64,000 nt of DNA from Parapedobacter koreensis (GTDB lineage Bacteria; Bacteroidota; Bacteroidia; Sphingobacteriales; Sphingobacteriaceae). Made by a program: the position numbers and the translations under genes. The number at the start of each line of letters is the position of its first letter. Position 1 is the stretch's first letter. Below, one piece after another: positions 1-8,208 of this stretch. The DNA lies in contig NZ_FNZR01000007.1 of the NCBI RefSeq assembly GCF_900109365.1, positions 248,001 to 312,000 of the forward strand, given 5' to 3'. A model generated the notes under the pieces. The model did no database searches, was not told where the DNA came from, and saw only the letters and a list, made by a program, of their open reading frames with translations.

Positions 1-2
1 TT

Positions 3-173
3 GAAAATGCGTACATCGAACCTGACTTGCTGAATGCCGTTCCGGGCAAGGGCTACCAATTTATACGCAAGGGTTATTTTACGCTTGATACCAAGTCTAC
101 ACCCGAGAATCCGGTATTCAACCGTACAGTGACACTCCGCGATACGTGGGCGAAGGAATCACAGAAAGATTAG
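3..173 (+). CDS. glnS: Glutaminyl-tRNA synthetase, C-terminal fragment (5' part outside window)
   Basis: Only the last 56 codons are present; the frame is open to the left edge and ends at TAG 171-173. The residues include [20 protein letters not shown] and LRDTWAK, which match the anticodon-binding C-terminal end of bacterial GlnRS (the E. coli enzyme also ends with a PVFNRTV...LRDTWAK segment). The enzyme charges tRNA-Gln with glutamine in the cytoplasm. The gene is convergent with metF, and a shared hairpin lies between them. The call rests on a short but very characteristic segment. Confidence 0.88.
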   Translation, partial: ENAYIEPDLLNAVPGKGYQFIRKGYFTLDTKSTPENPVFNRTVTLRDTWAKESQKD

Positions 174-181
174 AAAAGAGC

Positions 182-220
182 AAATGTTTTTGAGGTTGTA
201 TGGACAGCCTCAAAACATTT
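182..220. terminator. Bidirectional intrinsic terminator between glnS and metF
   Basis: Inverted repeat AAATGTTTTTGAGG (182-195) with CCTCAAAACATTT (208-220); one bulged T and a 12-nt loop. The arms themselves carry A-runs and T-runs, so the structure can end transcripts from either side. It lies exactly between the convergent stop codons of glnS and metF. Confidence 0.6.
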
Positions 221-233
221 CCTTGGAAAGCCC

Positions 234-1190
234 TTAGAAAACAGCTTTGATAATCCGCTTGGTGGGTTTAGGATTGCCCATGGTATAAAAATGCAACACA
301 GGCACCCCCATCTCCTTCAATTCCTTGCATTGTTGGATCATCCATTCAACCCCCACTTCCCGTACTTCTTGCTCGGATTTACAGGCTTGTACCGCTTCGC
401 TAAGTTCCACCGGAATATCCAGGTGGAAGATCTTCGGCAGGCTAACTAATTGCTTGCTGCTGGTCAAAGGCTTCAATCCGGGAATGATGGGGATATGTAT
501 CCCGTTTTCCCGGCATTTATCCACAAATGCCTTGTATTTGGTATTGTCAAAAAACATTTGCGTCACGATGAAATCGGCCCCTAAGTCTACTTTCATTTTC
601 AGATACTTGAAATCCGTATCCAGGTTTGGCGCTTCAAAATGTTTTTCAGGATATCCTGCCACACCGATACAGAAATCGGTTTTCTCCGAATTTTCCATAT
701 CTTCATGCAGGTAGCGGCCACTATTCATATTGACCACGTGCTGCAGCAAATCAGAAGCGTAGGCATGTCCCCCCGGCGTTGGTATAAAGGAGCTGTCGCT
801 CTTGCGGGCATCACCACGCAGCACCAGCACATTATCTATCCCGAGAAATTGCAGGTCGATAAGCGCATTTTCCGTCTCCTCTTTGGTAAAGCCACCGCAA
901 ATAAGGTGGGGTACTGCATCTATCTTGTACTTGTTGATGATGGCTGCGCAGGTCGCTACCGTACTCGGTCGCTTCCGATAGGCCACCTTTTCCAGCAGGC
1001 CTGTAGGGTGCTGCTTATAAATATAATCTTCACGTAGGTAGGTCACATCGATGAAAGGCGGACTGAACTCCATCAGCGGATCTATCGCATCAAAGATAGA
1101 CTGGATGCTCTGCCCTTTGACAGGAGGTAATATTTCAAATGAATACAGGGTTTTCCCCTTTGCTTTCTTGATGTGTTCCGTTACTTTCAT
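234..1190 (-). CDS. metF: Methylenetetrahydrofolate reductase
   Basis: 318-aa MetF-family flavoprotein that reduces 5,10-methylene-THF to 5-methyl-THF for methionine synthesis. Visible family features are the N-terminal SFEILPPVKG segment holding the catalytic Glu, VTYLR, a LVLRGDA strand motif, GADFIVTQMFFDN, and IPIIPGLKP near the C-terminal third. The open frame extends 7 codons further to an ATG at 1211, but the ATG at 1190 (MKVTEHIKKAKG) fits the family's usual N-terminus and is chosen. It follows rimM on the same strand after about 97 nt. No SAM riboswitch could be recognised upstream, so it is probably co-transcribed with rimM or uses a promoter I cannot see. Confidence 0.93.
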   Translation of the reverse strand: MKVTEHIKKAKGKTLYSFEILPPVKGQSIQSIFDAIDPLMEFSPPFIDVTYLREDYIYKQHPTGLLEKVAYRKRPSTVATCAAIINKYKIDAVPHLICGGFTKEETENALIDLQFLGIDNVLVLRGDARKSDSSFIPTPGGHAYASDLLQHVVNMNSGRYLHEDMENSEKTDFCIGVAGYPEKHFEAPNLDTDFKYLKMKVDLGADFIVTQMFFDNTKYKAFVDKCRENGIHIPIIPGLKPLTSSKQLVSLPKIFHLDIPVELSEAVQACKSEQEVREVGVEWMIQQCKELKEMGVPVLHFYTMGNPKPTKRIIKAVF

Positions 1191-1287
1191 ATCGCCTATG
1201 GATCCTCCCAACGCAGAAGGCAGCCAAATATCTGAAATAGTTCATGGAATTACAACCCCTCGCCTCCAAACATTTCCGGAGGATCAT

Positions 1288-1809
1288 TTACAGGTAAACA
1301 TCCACTAAACCTTCTGGCAAATCCACTTCCAGCCGACCGCTTTCGGTGTCTATAGACACTATTAATTCATCATTCAGCGGGAACATCAACTCATTGCCCT
1401 TATAGCTTATCGTCGCTATGTACTGCTGGGGATACTCATGTATGTCAGCAATCTCACCCAACTCCCCATATGTCAAATCATGCACGACAAATCCTTTTAA
1501 ATCGGTGATGCGGAAATCATCAGGGCGCCGCTCAGGCCATTTACTATTAGGCAGGTATACTTTTTTGCGGACCAGGGATTGTGCCTTATCGATATGGTCG
1601 ACGTCTTCGAAAAATAAATACGCCGTGCGATTGGGTTGCAATTTAAGGCTTTCGACAAAGAAGGGTACCAGCTTCCGCTCCATTTCCAGAAACAACACAT
1701 CCAGTTCCAACATCCCATAATCTTCAAACTCAAAAAACAACTGTACTTCGCCTTTGAGGCCTCTTGTTTTGCTGATGTACCCAATATAGAAGCTATCTGC
1801 CAACTCCAT
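1288..1809 (-). CDS. rimM: Ribosome maturation factor RimM
   Basis: 173-aa protein with the RimM N-terminal beta-barrel (FYIGYISKTRGLKGEVQLFF, residues about 7-26) and a PRC-barrel C-terminal half (DLKGFVVHD...GELGEI, then PLNDELIVSID). RimM assists 30S head assembly and binds S19. The product lies downstream of rpsP, the classical rpsP-rimM order, but here an intrinsic terminator sits between them, so rimM probably receives read-through transcription. Length is normal for the family. Confidence 0.93.
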   Translation of the reverse strand: MELADSFYIGYISKTRGLKGEVQLFFEFEDYGMLELDVLFLEMERKLVPFFVESLKLQPNRTAYLFFEDVDHIDKAQSLVRKKVYLPNSKWPERRPDDFRITDLKGFVVHDLTYGELGEIADIHEYPQQYIATISYKGNELMFPLNDELIVSIDTESGRLEVDLPEGLVDVYL

Positions 1810-1846
1810 CGCTGTAAACTAATCTTATGATAAACTCTTCAAACAC

Positions 1847-1885
1847 AAAAAAACCGCTTCAAGTGAATACATCACGAAGCGGCTT
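1847..1885 (-). terminator. Intrinsic terminator after rpsP (attenuates rimM-metF)
   Basis: On the minus strand GCCGCTTC pairs with GAAGCGG (1876-1882 with 1854-1860; 15-nt loop) and is followed directly by seven T residues (1847-1853). It lies in the 103-bp gap between the rpsP stop and the rimM start, so most rpsP transcripts should end here. Confidence 0.8.
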
Positions 1886-1912
1886 CTTATTTTTTCTGAT
1901 TGAATAATATGC

Positions 1913-2434
1913 TTATTCGGCAGTCTCCGTCTCGTCGGATGCTGCAGCCTCTTCTGCTGGGGATTCTTCAGCAGGAGGTGTATTTTTAGCCTTGATAGCC
2001 TCGGCTATTTCCGCTTTCTTTTTTGCTTCAGCAGCCAATGCGGTTTTTTTAGCTTCTGTTTGGTTTTGCACTAAACCATCCTTTTTGCCCTGAATTTTGG
2101 CTTCTTTCCCTTTTAGCCAGTCTTCAAACTTAGCGTCGGCAGCAGCTTCATCAAAAGCTCCTTTTTTCACACCGCCCAATAGGTGTTTTTTATAGAGCAC
2201 GCCCTTGTACGACAAAATCGCCCGGGTAGTATCGGTTGGTTGTGCGCCCTTGCTCAACCAGTCCAATGCCTTATCGAAATTCAAATCGATAGTTGCTGGA
2301 TTGGTATTTGGATTGTAAGAGCCGATTCGCTCGATGAATTTACCGTCACGGGGAGCACGTGAATCGGCCACTACCACGTGGTAAAAAGGTTTTCCTTTTT
2401 TACCATGTCTTTGCAATCTGATTTTAACTGCCAT
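1913..2434 (-). CDS. rpsP: 30S ribosomal protein bS16
   Basis: The first ~85 residues are canonical S16 ([20 protein letters not shown], then [21 protein letters not shown]). The remaining ~85 residues form a low-complexity tail rich in Ala, Lys, Glu and Pro, ending [11 protein letters not shown]. coli S16 is 82 aa, so this is about twice the length; extended S16 tails are usual in Bacteroidota. The protein is a primary binder of 16S rRNA in the 30S body. It is the first gene of an rpsP-rimM-metF series with a recognisable -7 promoter element at 2493-2500. Confidence 0.96.
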   Translation of the reverse strand: MAVKIRLQRHGKKGKPFYHVVVADSRAPRDGKFIERIGSYNPNTNPATIDLNFDKALDWLSKGAQPTDTTRAILSYKGVLYKKHLLGGVKKGAFDEAAADAKFEDWLKGKEAKIQGKKDGLVQNQTEAKKTALAAEAKKKAEIAEAIKAKNTPPAEESPAEEAAASDETETAE

Positions 2435-2466
2435 TTTCTTTCTGTTAATTATGTATTCAACATAGT

Positions 2467-2489
2467 CCCCGGAGCTTTAGCCTGCGGGG
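2467..2489 (-). other. Hairpin in the rpsP leader
   Basis: CCCCG (2467-2471) pairs with CGGGG (2485-2489), enclosing a GC-TAAA-GC inner hairpin. It would lie in the 5' leader of the rpsP transcript between the predicted start site and the ATG. It could stabilise the leader or bind protein; no function is known to me. Confidence 0.35.
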
Positions 2490-2492
2490 CTG

Positions 2493-2500
2493 CAAAGATA
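2493..2500 (-). promoter_or_regulatory. Promoter -7 element for rpsP-rimM-metF
   Basis: On the minus strand TATCTTTG matches the Bacteroidota -7 consensus TAnnTTTG exactly. At the -33 spacing (2520-2522) the sequence is TTT rather than TTG. The element is about 60 nt upstream of the rpsP ATG. Confidence 0.6.
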
Positions 2501-2551
2501 ATCAATTATTTAATAAATAAAATGTCTCTTTAGTTATTTTTTTCAAGGCCA

Positions 2552-3430
2552 TCAGTGCTCATAACCAAACCTTTTGAGGTAATTGTCTTTCTTTCTCCAA
2601 TCAGGGATTACCTTAACAAAAAGTTCCAAAAACACCTTTTTTTGTAGGAACTCCTCAATGTCTTCGCGGGCATAAGTGCCCACTTTCTTTATCATGCTGC
2701 CGCCCTTCCCGATAATAATGTTCTTTTGTGAATCACGCTCTACAATAATTTCCGCGCTGATGCGGTTGATGTGTGCTTCTTCTTTAAAGGCAGTGATGAT
2801 TACTTCAGTGCTATAAGGGATTTCTTTTTCATAAAGCTTGAACACTTTTTCACGGATGATTTCCGACACGAAGAAACGTTCGTTTTTGTCCGTGAGCGCA
2901 TCCTTTTCATAGTAAGGCGGATGCTCGGGAAGGTGCCCCAAAATAAAGGGCATCACTGCCGCGATATTATGCTCATGCAGCGCCGATATGGCAAAGATGG
3001 CTTGCGGATGCAGGGTTTCTTCCCAATAGGCGATCTTACTTTTGACTTCCGCTTCCGTCGACTTATCTATCTTATTGATGAGCACAGCCACTGGAGAATC
3101 TGTTTTCCGCAATTTCTCGATGACATCGCTTTCGTCGTATTTCTCCTGGATATCCGTCACCAGCAAGATGACATCGGCATCAATGAGTGAGCCCTCCACA
3201 AAGTTCATCATCGATGCTTGAAGTGTATAGGCCGGCTTGATGACACCCGGGGTATCCGAAATTACAATCTGGTATTCCGGTTCGTTCACAATTCCGATAA
3301 TCCGGTGTCGGGTGGTTTGGGCTTTGGGGGTCACGATAGACATTTTCTCACCCACTAATGCGTTCATTAGCGTAGACTTACCTGCGTTTGGTTTTCCAAT
3401 AATGCTCACGAATCCGGCTTTATGCGACAT
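2552..3430 (-). CDS. era: GTPase Era
   Basis: 292-aa Era: G1 motif GKPNAGKST near residue 12, G3 DTPGV, G4 NKID, and a C-terminal KH domain (IIVERDSQKNIIIGKGGSMIKK, with the GxxG-type loop GKGG). Era binds the 3' end of 16S rRNA and couples 30S maturation to growth. The reading frame runs 50 codons further upstream, but that extension would read through the opposite-strand promoter region and into the tRNA-fMet gene. The start MSHKAGFVSIIG at 3430 is therefore chosen; it also matches the family N-terminus. Confidence 0.95.
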   Translation of the reverse strand: MSHKAGFVSIIGKPNAGKSTLMNALVGEKMSIVTPKAQTTRHRIIGIVNEPEYQIVISDTPGVIKPAYTLQASMMNFVEGSLIDADVILLVTDIQEKYDESDVIEKLRKTDSPVAVLINKIDKSTEAEVKSKIAYWEETLHPQAIFAISALHEHNIAAVMPFILGHLPEHPPYYEKDALTDKNERFFVSEIIREKVFKLYEKEIPYSTEVIITAFKEEAHINRISAEIIVERDSQKNIIIGKGGSMIKKVGTYAREDIEEFLQKKVFLELFVKVIPDWRKKDNYLKRFGYEH

Positions 3431-3445
3431 TTTTTGTAATTTGAT

Positions 3446-3476
3446 TTGTTTTGCAAAGAAACAAATTATATCTTTG
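3446..3476 (+). promoter_or_regulatory. Promoter of the initiator tRNA gene
   Basis: TTG (3446-3448), a 20-nt spacer, then TATCTTTG (3469-3476), a perfect TAnnTTTG element. Predicted transcription start is near 3483, giving a leader of about 60 nt before the tRNA. It faces away from era, whose start is at 3430. Confidence 0.65.
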
Positions 3477-3544
3477 CAGTCCAATTCGGAAAAGGAATTA
3501 AAAAAATCCGGCAGCGATTGCAGGATACCATATAGAAGACATAT

Positions 3545-3617
<73 letters not shown>

Positions 3618-3627
3618 CGCTGAAAAT

Positions 3628-3663
3628 GAGGCGATTAACGAAAGTTAGTCGCCTCTTTTCTTT
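3628..3663 (+). terminator. Intrinsic terminator of tRNA-fMet
   Basis: A 12-bp stem, GAGGCGATTAAC (3628-3639) with GTTAGTCGCCTC (3644-3655), closed by a GAAA tetraloop and followed by TTTTCTTT. It begins 11 nt after the mature tRNA end. Confidence 0.88.
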
Positions 3664-3687
3664 ACAGCTTAACGATAGTAAAACATC

Positions 3688-3717
3688 GCGGCCCGACGAC
3701 ATCGCCGGGCCGCTTTT
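3688..3717. terminator. GC-rich hairpin, probably bidirectional terminator
   Basis: GCGGCCCG (3688-3695) pairs with CGGGCCGC (3706-3713), followed by TTTT on the plus strand. On the minus strand it follows the phosphoesterase stop by about 16 nt and is trailed by GATGTTTTAC. It probably backs up the tRNA terminator and also ends the minus-strand uptake operon. Confidence 0.6.
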
Positions 3718-3729
3718 CACTGCCGGCAG

Positions 3730-5343
3730 TTATTTTACCTTTGGCAAGGGTTTTGGCTGTTCAATCTGTACGGCTTGTTCGCCTTGGAAGGTACGGCCAA
3801 ACATATCAGTAGCCCTTACGGAAACTGTGTAAGTGCCAACAGGTAATTCCGCGCTGATGGCACCTCGCCAAAGGTGCGCACAGGGCACGGGGTTGGAGGG
3901 GCGTCTGCCCGGCATCAACTCATCGGTTAAGTCCCAATTGCGAAACCCGGTCAGGTACGATGGGTCTACCTCAACGATATGCTGCATGGCTATCCATTCG
4001 CCATCGCCAACCCGATACTCCACTTGGCTATCTTCTGCCCCCATGAAAAAATTGACAAAAAAATCCGCTCGTGTATCGCGGCGGTGAGCCACAACAGACG
4101 GGGCAAAGATGTTCATTTGGTAAGCGGCATCCTTCCCGGCAACCTTATAATCGATTGTGTATGCATTGCCGTCTACATTTAGGAAGGCATAGCCCTTTTC
4201 CGTTCCGTCACGCATCGTCGCGTAAGGTACATTGTTTTCATCCAGCTCTCCCGAATACCAATCGCCAGAGGTGGTGCCTGCGTTGTATTCGTGCAGCGGC
4301 TTCGCCCGCCGCCAACCCATTGCTTCGGTATAAAAATTTTGCCGCTGCAGGTGGGTATGCCCGCACATCATCATCACATGCGGGTGGTTTTTGAGGTATT
4401 CAAACAATTTTTCGCGATCTGCTTCCCGGAAAGAACGTCCGGCCATCGGGATATGGTACGCCAGCACAATGAGTTTCGATGTGTCGGTTTGCGCCACGTC
4501 ATTTTCCACGAACTCCAGTTGGTCGTCACGTAACCCACCCCAATACCCACTGTTTTTCCGTGGATCGGGCGATAGGATATTATCCAATACGATAAAATGC
4601 GCATTGCCATATTCAAATGCATAGTTCGCAGGCCCGAAATGGCGCTCGAAACTTTCGTCGGTCAGTGAATCCACGCCCGTCTCCCAGTTCAGGTCATGAT
4701 TGCCGACCATGTTGTACCACGGGATGCCGAGTGCGGCCATCTCGCGTTTATAATCAGCAAAGAGCAGCAGGTTGTCGCCCACCAAATCGCCCAGGCTAAT
4801 TCCAAATGCTACGCGGTCTACCCCACTCACCTCTTCCAGGATTCCTTTGCGGAACCAGTCAATATCTTGCTGTGAATACACCTGCGGATCACCAAACACC
4901 AATGCCCGGAACTGCGAAGGTTCATGTTGGGGCACCAGGGCAAAATTAATCTCCTTGGGTAGTGATCCCGTCGGTGCCACGCCGGGATATTTCATCGTTT
5001 CAGGCGAACCCTCCGGCTTGTGGATGTAATAAAACCGGGGAAGCATCAGAGAGTCAACCGGCACACCATATCCCTGCGGTTTGATGACAAACACGATGTT
5101 GTCATTCCCTACTGGAAGCGTATAACGCCCGTTGGCATCGGTCTTTGCCACATCCCGTCCGTTGCTTACCGACACGTTTGACACGCCCGGCTCCCGCCGA
5201 TCACGCTTACCGTTGCCGTTTTCATCAACATAAACGTACCCTGTGGCCGTTTGTGCCATTGCCACGGTTCCGTTAATAAGGCAGAATGCCAGTACGCACG
5301 CCATATACCATTGGCTGCATCTTTTTAATTGTATTGTGTTCAT
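3730..5343 (-). CDS. Secreted calcineurin-like metallophosphoesterase
   Basis: 537-aa exported protein. A signal peptide ending in VAMAQT is followed by a beta-domain with a Ca-site-like start (GYVYVDENGNGKRDRREPG). Next comes the calcineurin-like core with the metal-binding blocks GDPQ, GDLVGD, GNHD, YHIP and GHTHLQ, then a C-terminal beta domain. The family cleaves phosphomonoesters or diesters with two metal ions; the substrate cannot be told from sequence. The start at 5343 gives a clean signal peptide; an upstream ATG at 5385 would add 14 non-hydrophobic residues. It is the last gene of the SusC/SusD/DUF3823 operon, so a periplasmic or surface phosphatase acting on an imported phosphorylated nutrient is inferred. 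Confidence 0.85.
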   Translation of the reverse strand: MNTIQLKRCSQWYMACVLAFCLINGTVAMAQTATGYVYVDENGNGKRDRREPGVSNVSVSNGRDVAKTDANGRYTLPVGNDNIVFVIKPQGYGVPVDSLMLPRFYYIHKPEGSPETMKYPGVAPTGSLPKEINFALVPQHEPSQFRALVFGDPQVYSQQDIDWFRKGILEEVSGVDRVAFGISLGDLVGDNLLLFADYKREMAALGIPWYNMVGNHDLNWETGVDSLTDESFERHFGPANYAFEYGNAHFIVLDNILSPDPRKNSGYWGGLRDDQLEFVENDVAQTDTSKLIVLAYHIPMAGRSFREADREKLFEYLKNHPHVMMMCGHTHLQRQNFYTEAMGWRRAKPLHEYNAGTTSGDWYSGELDENNVPYATMRDGTEKGYAFLNVDGNAYTIDYKVAGKDAAYQMNIFAPSVVAHRRDTRADFFVNFFMGAEDSQVEYRVGDGEWIAMQHIVEVDPSYLTGFRNWDLTDELMPGRRPSNPVPCAHLWRGAISAELPVGTYTVSVRATDMFGRTFQGEQAVQIEQPKPLPKVK

Positions 5344-5441
5344 ATACGTTGTTTTTGCATGCTGTGTTTGTATACTGATCTTCAACGATCACCCCGGCGG
5401 GACAAGAGCATGCCTGCCGGGGGTGATCGCGATTCAAGGTG

Positions 5442-6182
5442 TCAGGGCATTACCAGTTTTATCGCTTCGCTGAAGTTATACGCCTCAGGGACTTCCCCGT
5501 TCATCGCCCCTCTTACCCCTACGCGTACAAAATAGGTGTACCCGCTTTTGAGTGACACGTTGTTGGACGCGATGGAGGTGATCGATGCGTTGTTTGCCAG
5601 GAAATTGGCGGCATTGGTACCTGTCAAGACGGGGGTCAGCCGTGTGTCGTAGTTGTTGGAACCCACGTATTGGGTCGTGCTGATGAACAACACGGCTTGG
5701 CTCAAGTTAGCCTGATAGGCCGGATTGCTGGTACCCCTGGTGACGCGCACGTTGGCGGTCACCGTACCGTCTCCATTGGGCACCAATGCGGGTTCCCGCC
5801 ATTCCACGACGAAGAAAGGCTCCACAACGAAGTTTACTTCGGTGTTGCCGCTTATTTGAACGCCTTCCTGGCCAGCTACGGGCACAAACGGCCCTTGTGG
5901 TACCATCGTGTAGGTGCTGGCAAAAATTTTATTGTTCGCATAACTTCCATCCATCCCCACATTGAGGTAATATTCTGACGGATTGTCGCTAAACCCATAG
6001 TCCAGCATCTTAATCCGTACTGAACTTGCTCCGGCATTGGCATAGACCGGCCGGCCGTTGGCATCTACAATCTGTCCGTGTACGGTTTCTTGGGGGGCAC
6101 CGTAATTATCTACCTTTAGGCATGAGCTGAGACAGCACGCCAGTGCTACTGAAAAACCGTATATCAACTTTTTATATTTCAT
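5442..6182 (-). CDS. DUF3823-type SusD-associated lipoprotein
   Basis: 246-aa protein starting MKYKKLIYGFSVALACCLSSC, a signal peptide with a lipobox (LSSC; lipidated Cys). The mature part starts with a carboxypeptidase-regulatory-like beta domain (VHGQIVDANGRPVY) followed by a second beta domain ending YNFSEAIKLVMP. This resembles the DUF3823 proteins that follow SusD in Bacteroidota and are thought to be surface glycan-binding-type accessories. An ATG two codons earlier (6188) is possible. It lies 37 nt after the SusD stop. No catalytic motif is visible. Confidence 0.75.
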   Translation of the reverse strand: MKYKKLIYGFSVALACCLSSCLKVDNYGAPQETVHGQIVDANGRPVYANAGASSVRIKMLDYGFSDNPSEYYLNVGMDGSYANNKIFASTYTMVPQGPFVPVAGQEGVQISGNTEVNFVVEPFFVVEWREPALVPNGDGTVTANVRVTRGTSNPAYQANLSQAVLFISTTQYVGSNNYDTRLTPVLTGTNAANFLANNASITSIASNNVSLKSGYTYFVRVGVRGAMNGEVPEAYNFSEAIKLVMP

Positions 6183-6219
6183 AATCATCTCTTTTTATGT
6201 ACCATCTATTTACTTTCTA

Positions 6220-8124
6220 TCAATATCCTGGGTTTTGGATCAGCATCGGGTTTCTGCTGATCTGGTCTGCGGGAATATCCACATAATACCAGAGCTCCTG
6301 GAATACGCGGTCGGCATTGCCAAGCTCCACACCCTTCACATCGAAGAACCATTTGTCTTCCGATGGCACATAAAATGCCAGTGCGCCTTTGAGTCTCCGC
6401 ACCGGGTTATCGGGAAACATATCGCTGAACACACGCCAGCGCACCTGATCCCAATACGCCTTGCTTTCAAATGCAAGTTCTTTCCGGCGCTCACGGCGGA
6501 TCGTCTCCCGGTTCAGTTCAGCGGAACCCGCCATGAGGTTGGCCCCTGCCCTGCGACGGATGAGCTGAACCGCCTCAAATGCCTCTTCGATGTAATTTCC
6601 ACCATCCTGGCCCAGCTCATGGAGTTCATAGGCTGCCTCCGCACGCGTAAGCAGCACTTCGGCATACCGCATATCCACCCAATCGGATTCCGAACGGAAG
6701 TTATCCACCTCTGCCGGCGGGATCGTTGGATCCAACAGTTTCCGTAGGTGGAATCCCGTCCTCGAACCCCGGTTCTCACTGCTGAATGCCCCACTTAGAC
6801 CAGCCGCACGCATACGTTGCCCGTTGGGCAACGTATAGTATTGTTGTTCAATGTTGCTGATTGAGGTTAATAAGTTGGGATTTGAATTATATAAACTAAA
6901 ATTATCGTTGATATCATACAACTTGGTTAACCCATCTACGGGATACGTGCCGGTATAAATGCCACGATATACCTCAATGGGTGACCCTTTGTAACTATCT
7001 CCGGGTAAGATGACGGTCGCTCGCAAACGCGGTTCGGCATGTTCGAAAGGGCCCATCGTGTTGTCATACAAAATATACCGGTTGTTCTCATCCACGAAAT
7101 CGCCGATCCCGTCAAACTCACTTACCAAATCGTAAGAAGGGGTCAAACCTCCAGAGAGGCCGCCAATGGCATACTGCAACGGACCGTAGATCGCGTCCCA
7201 CGAATGGGGCAGTTCCGGATAGCGGAAGTACCGCACAAAAATCGACTCGGAATTGGGAACCCGCTGATAAAGGTTCATGAAGTTGTTATATTGCGCTTCG
7301 GCGTTGCCTTCCTGCCACTCATTCATATACAGGCTGTAGCCCCCTTCATCAACAATTTTGGTAGCTTCATATGCCTGCCGGTAATAGTCGGCAGCCCGCT
7401 CAGCGGGGATACCACAAACGAGTGCGCCGCCATTCCGGGTATCCGTATGGCGGATCGTGCTGAAATTGGCAATGGAAGCTGCATGCAGCATGGCGTGTGC
7501 TTTATACGCGGCAGCAGCATACCGGTTGAAACGACCGTCTTCCGAGTCGCCGCGCATGTGATCGACCGCATATTGGAAATCCTCCGAAATCTGATCCCAA
7601 ACCTCTTCTTCCGAATTGCGGGGCAGCAACGCGGCTGCGTAGTCATCAATGACCTCATTGACAATAGGCACTCCGCCGTAGCGTTTGGCCATGGTCATGT
7701 AGGCAAAACCGCGGATCATACGCGCCTCGGCGATCCAGTGCTCCACATTTTCAGGGTCGTGATAATTCGCATATTCCATCAGCGTACTGATGAATACGTT
7801 CACATCACGGATTAGTGCATAGCCTTCTTGAAACCAATGCGCCGCCGGACGCATCTGCGTATCGCGTCCCACAGCCTCACCAGTGATGCCACCTACGTTG
7901 TGCGTAACACGCTCGTTGTTCCACGCCCGATTGTGGGAGTAACGGTAATCCTCCAGTGGCAGGGATGAATACATCCGCGCGAAGTAGGCCGTGATGCCAT
8001 TTGTTGTGGTAAAAATATCTTCGTTTGTCACCAGGTTCACCGGCGGAATGTCCAACCGTGCACAGGAGACAAACACGATGGTGGTTACCATCACCATCAG
8101 TAATTTTCGACAATAATTTTTCAT
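6220..8124 (-). CDS. RagB/SusD family nutrient-uptake lipoprotein
   Basis: 634-aa SusD homologue. Signal peptide and lipobox (MVTTIVFVSCARLD) are followed by the TPR-like helical SusD fold: an N-terminal block around YARMYSSLPL, AEARMIRGFAYMTMAKRYGGVP, and C-terminal YAEVLLTRAEAAYE plus RRERRKELAFES. SusD proteins sit as a lid on the SusC barrel and bind substrate. The start MKNYCRK at 8124 is preferred to an ATG at 8163, which would overlap the intercistronic hairpin and precede the signal peptide by 13 residues. It pairs with the SusC gene just upstream. Confidence 0.92.
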   Translation of the reverse strand: MKNYCRKLLMVMVTTIVFVSCARLDIPPVNLVTNEDIFTTTNGITAYFARMYSSLPLEDYRYSHNRAWNNERVTHNVGGITGEAVGRDTQMRPAAHWFQEGYALIRDVNVFISTLMEYANYHDPENVEHWIAEARMIRGFAYMTMAKRYGGVPIVNEVIDDYAAALLPRNSEEEVWDQISEDFQYAVDHMRGDSEDGRFNRYAAAAYKAHAMLHAASIANFSTIRHTDTRNGGALVCGIPAERAADYYRQAYEATKIVDEGGYSLYMNEWQEGNAEAQYNNFMNLYQRVPNSESIFVRYFRYPELPHSWDAIYGPLQYAIGGLSGGLTPSYDLVSEFDGIGDFVDENNRYILYDNTMGPFEHAEPRLRATVILPGDSYKGSPIEVYRGIYTGTYPVDGLTKLYDINDNFSLYNSNPNLLTSISNIEQQYYTLPNGQRMRAAGLSGAFSSENRGSRTGFHLRKLLDPTIPPAEVDNFRSESDWVDMRYAEVLLTRAEAAYELHELGQDGGNYIEEAFEAVQLIRRRAGANLMAGSAELNRETIRRERRKELAFESKAYWDQVRWRVFSDMFPDNPVRRLKGALAFYVPSEDKWFFDVKGVELGNADRVFQELWYYVDIPADQISRNPMLIQNPGY

Positions 8125-8158
8125 TTGGATAATTTGTTTTTTTAATGGCAATGAAGCT

Positions 8159-8196
8159 TGCATAAATTGCTCATGTCCTTTTTGGCAATTTATGCA
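8159..8196 (-). other. Intercistronic hairpin between susC- and susD-like genes
   Basis: Perfect 12-bp inverted repeat TGCATAAATTGC (8159-8170) with GCAATTTATGCA (8185-8196), 14-nt loop, in the gap between the SusC stop (8209) and the SusD start (8124). There is no T-tract on the minus strand. This fits an mRNA-stabilising or processing hairpin better than a terminator. Confidence 0.5.
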
Positions 8197-8208
8197 GGTC
8201 TCATTTTC

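Noticed and set aside
1191-1290. SAM riboswitch upstream of metF
   Set aside because: Only about 97 nt separate rimM and metF, and no conserved SAM-riboswitch core or fitting stems could be found.
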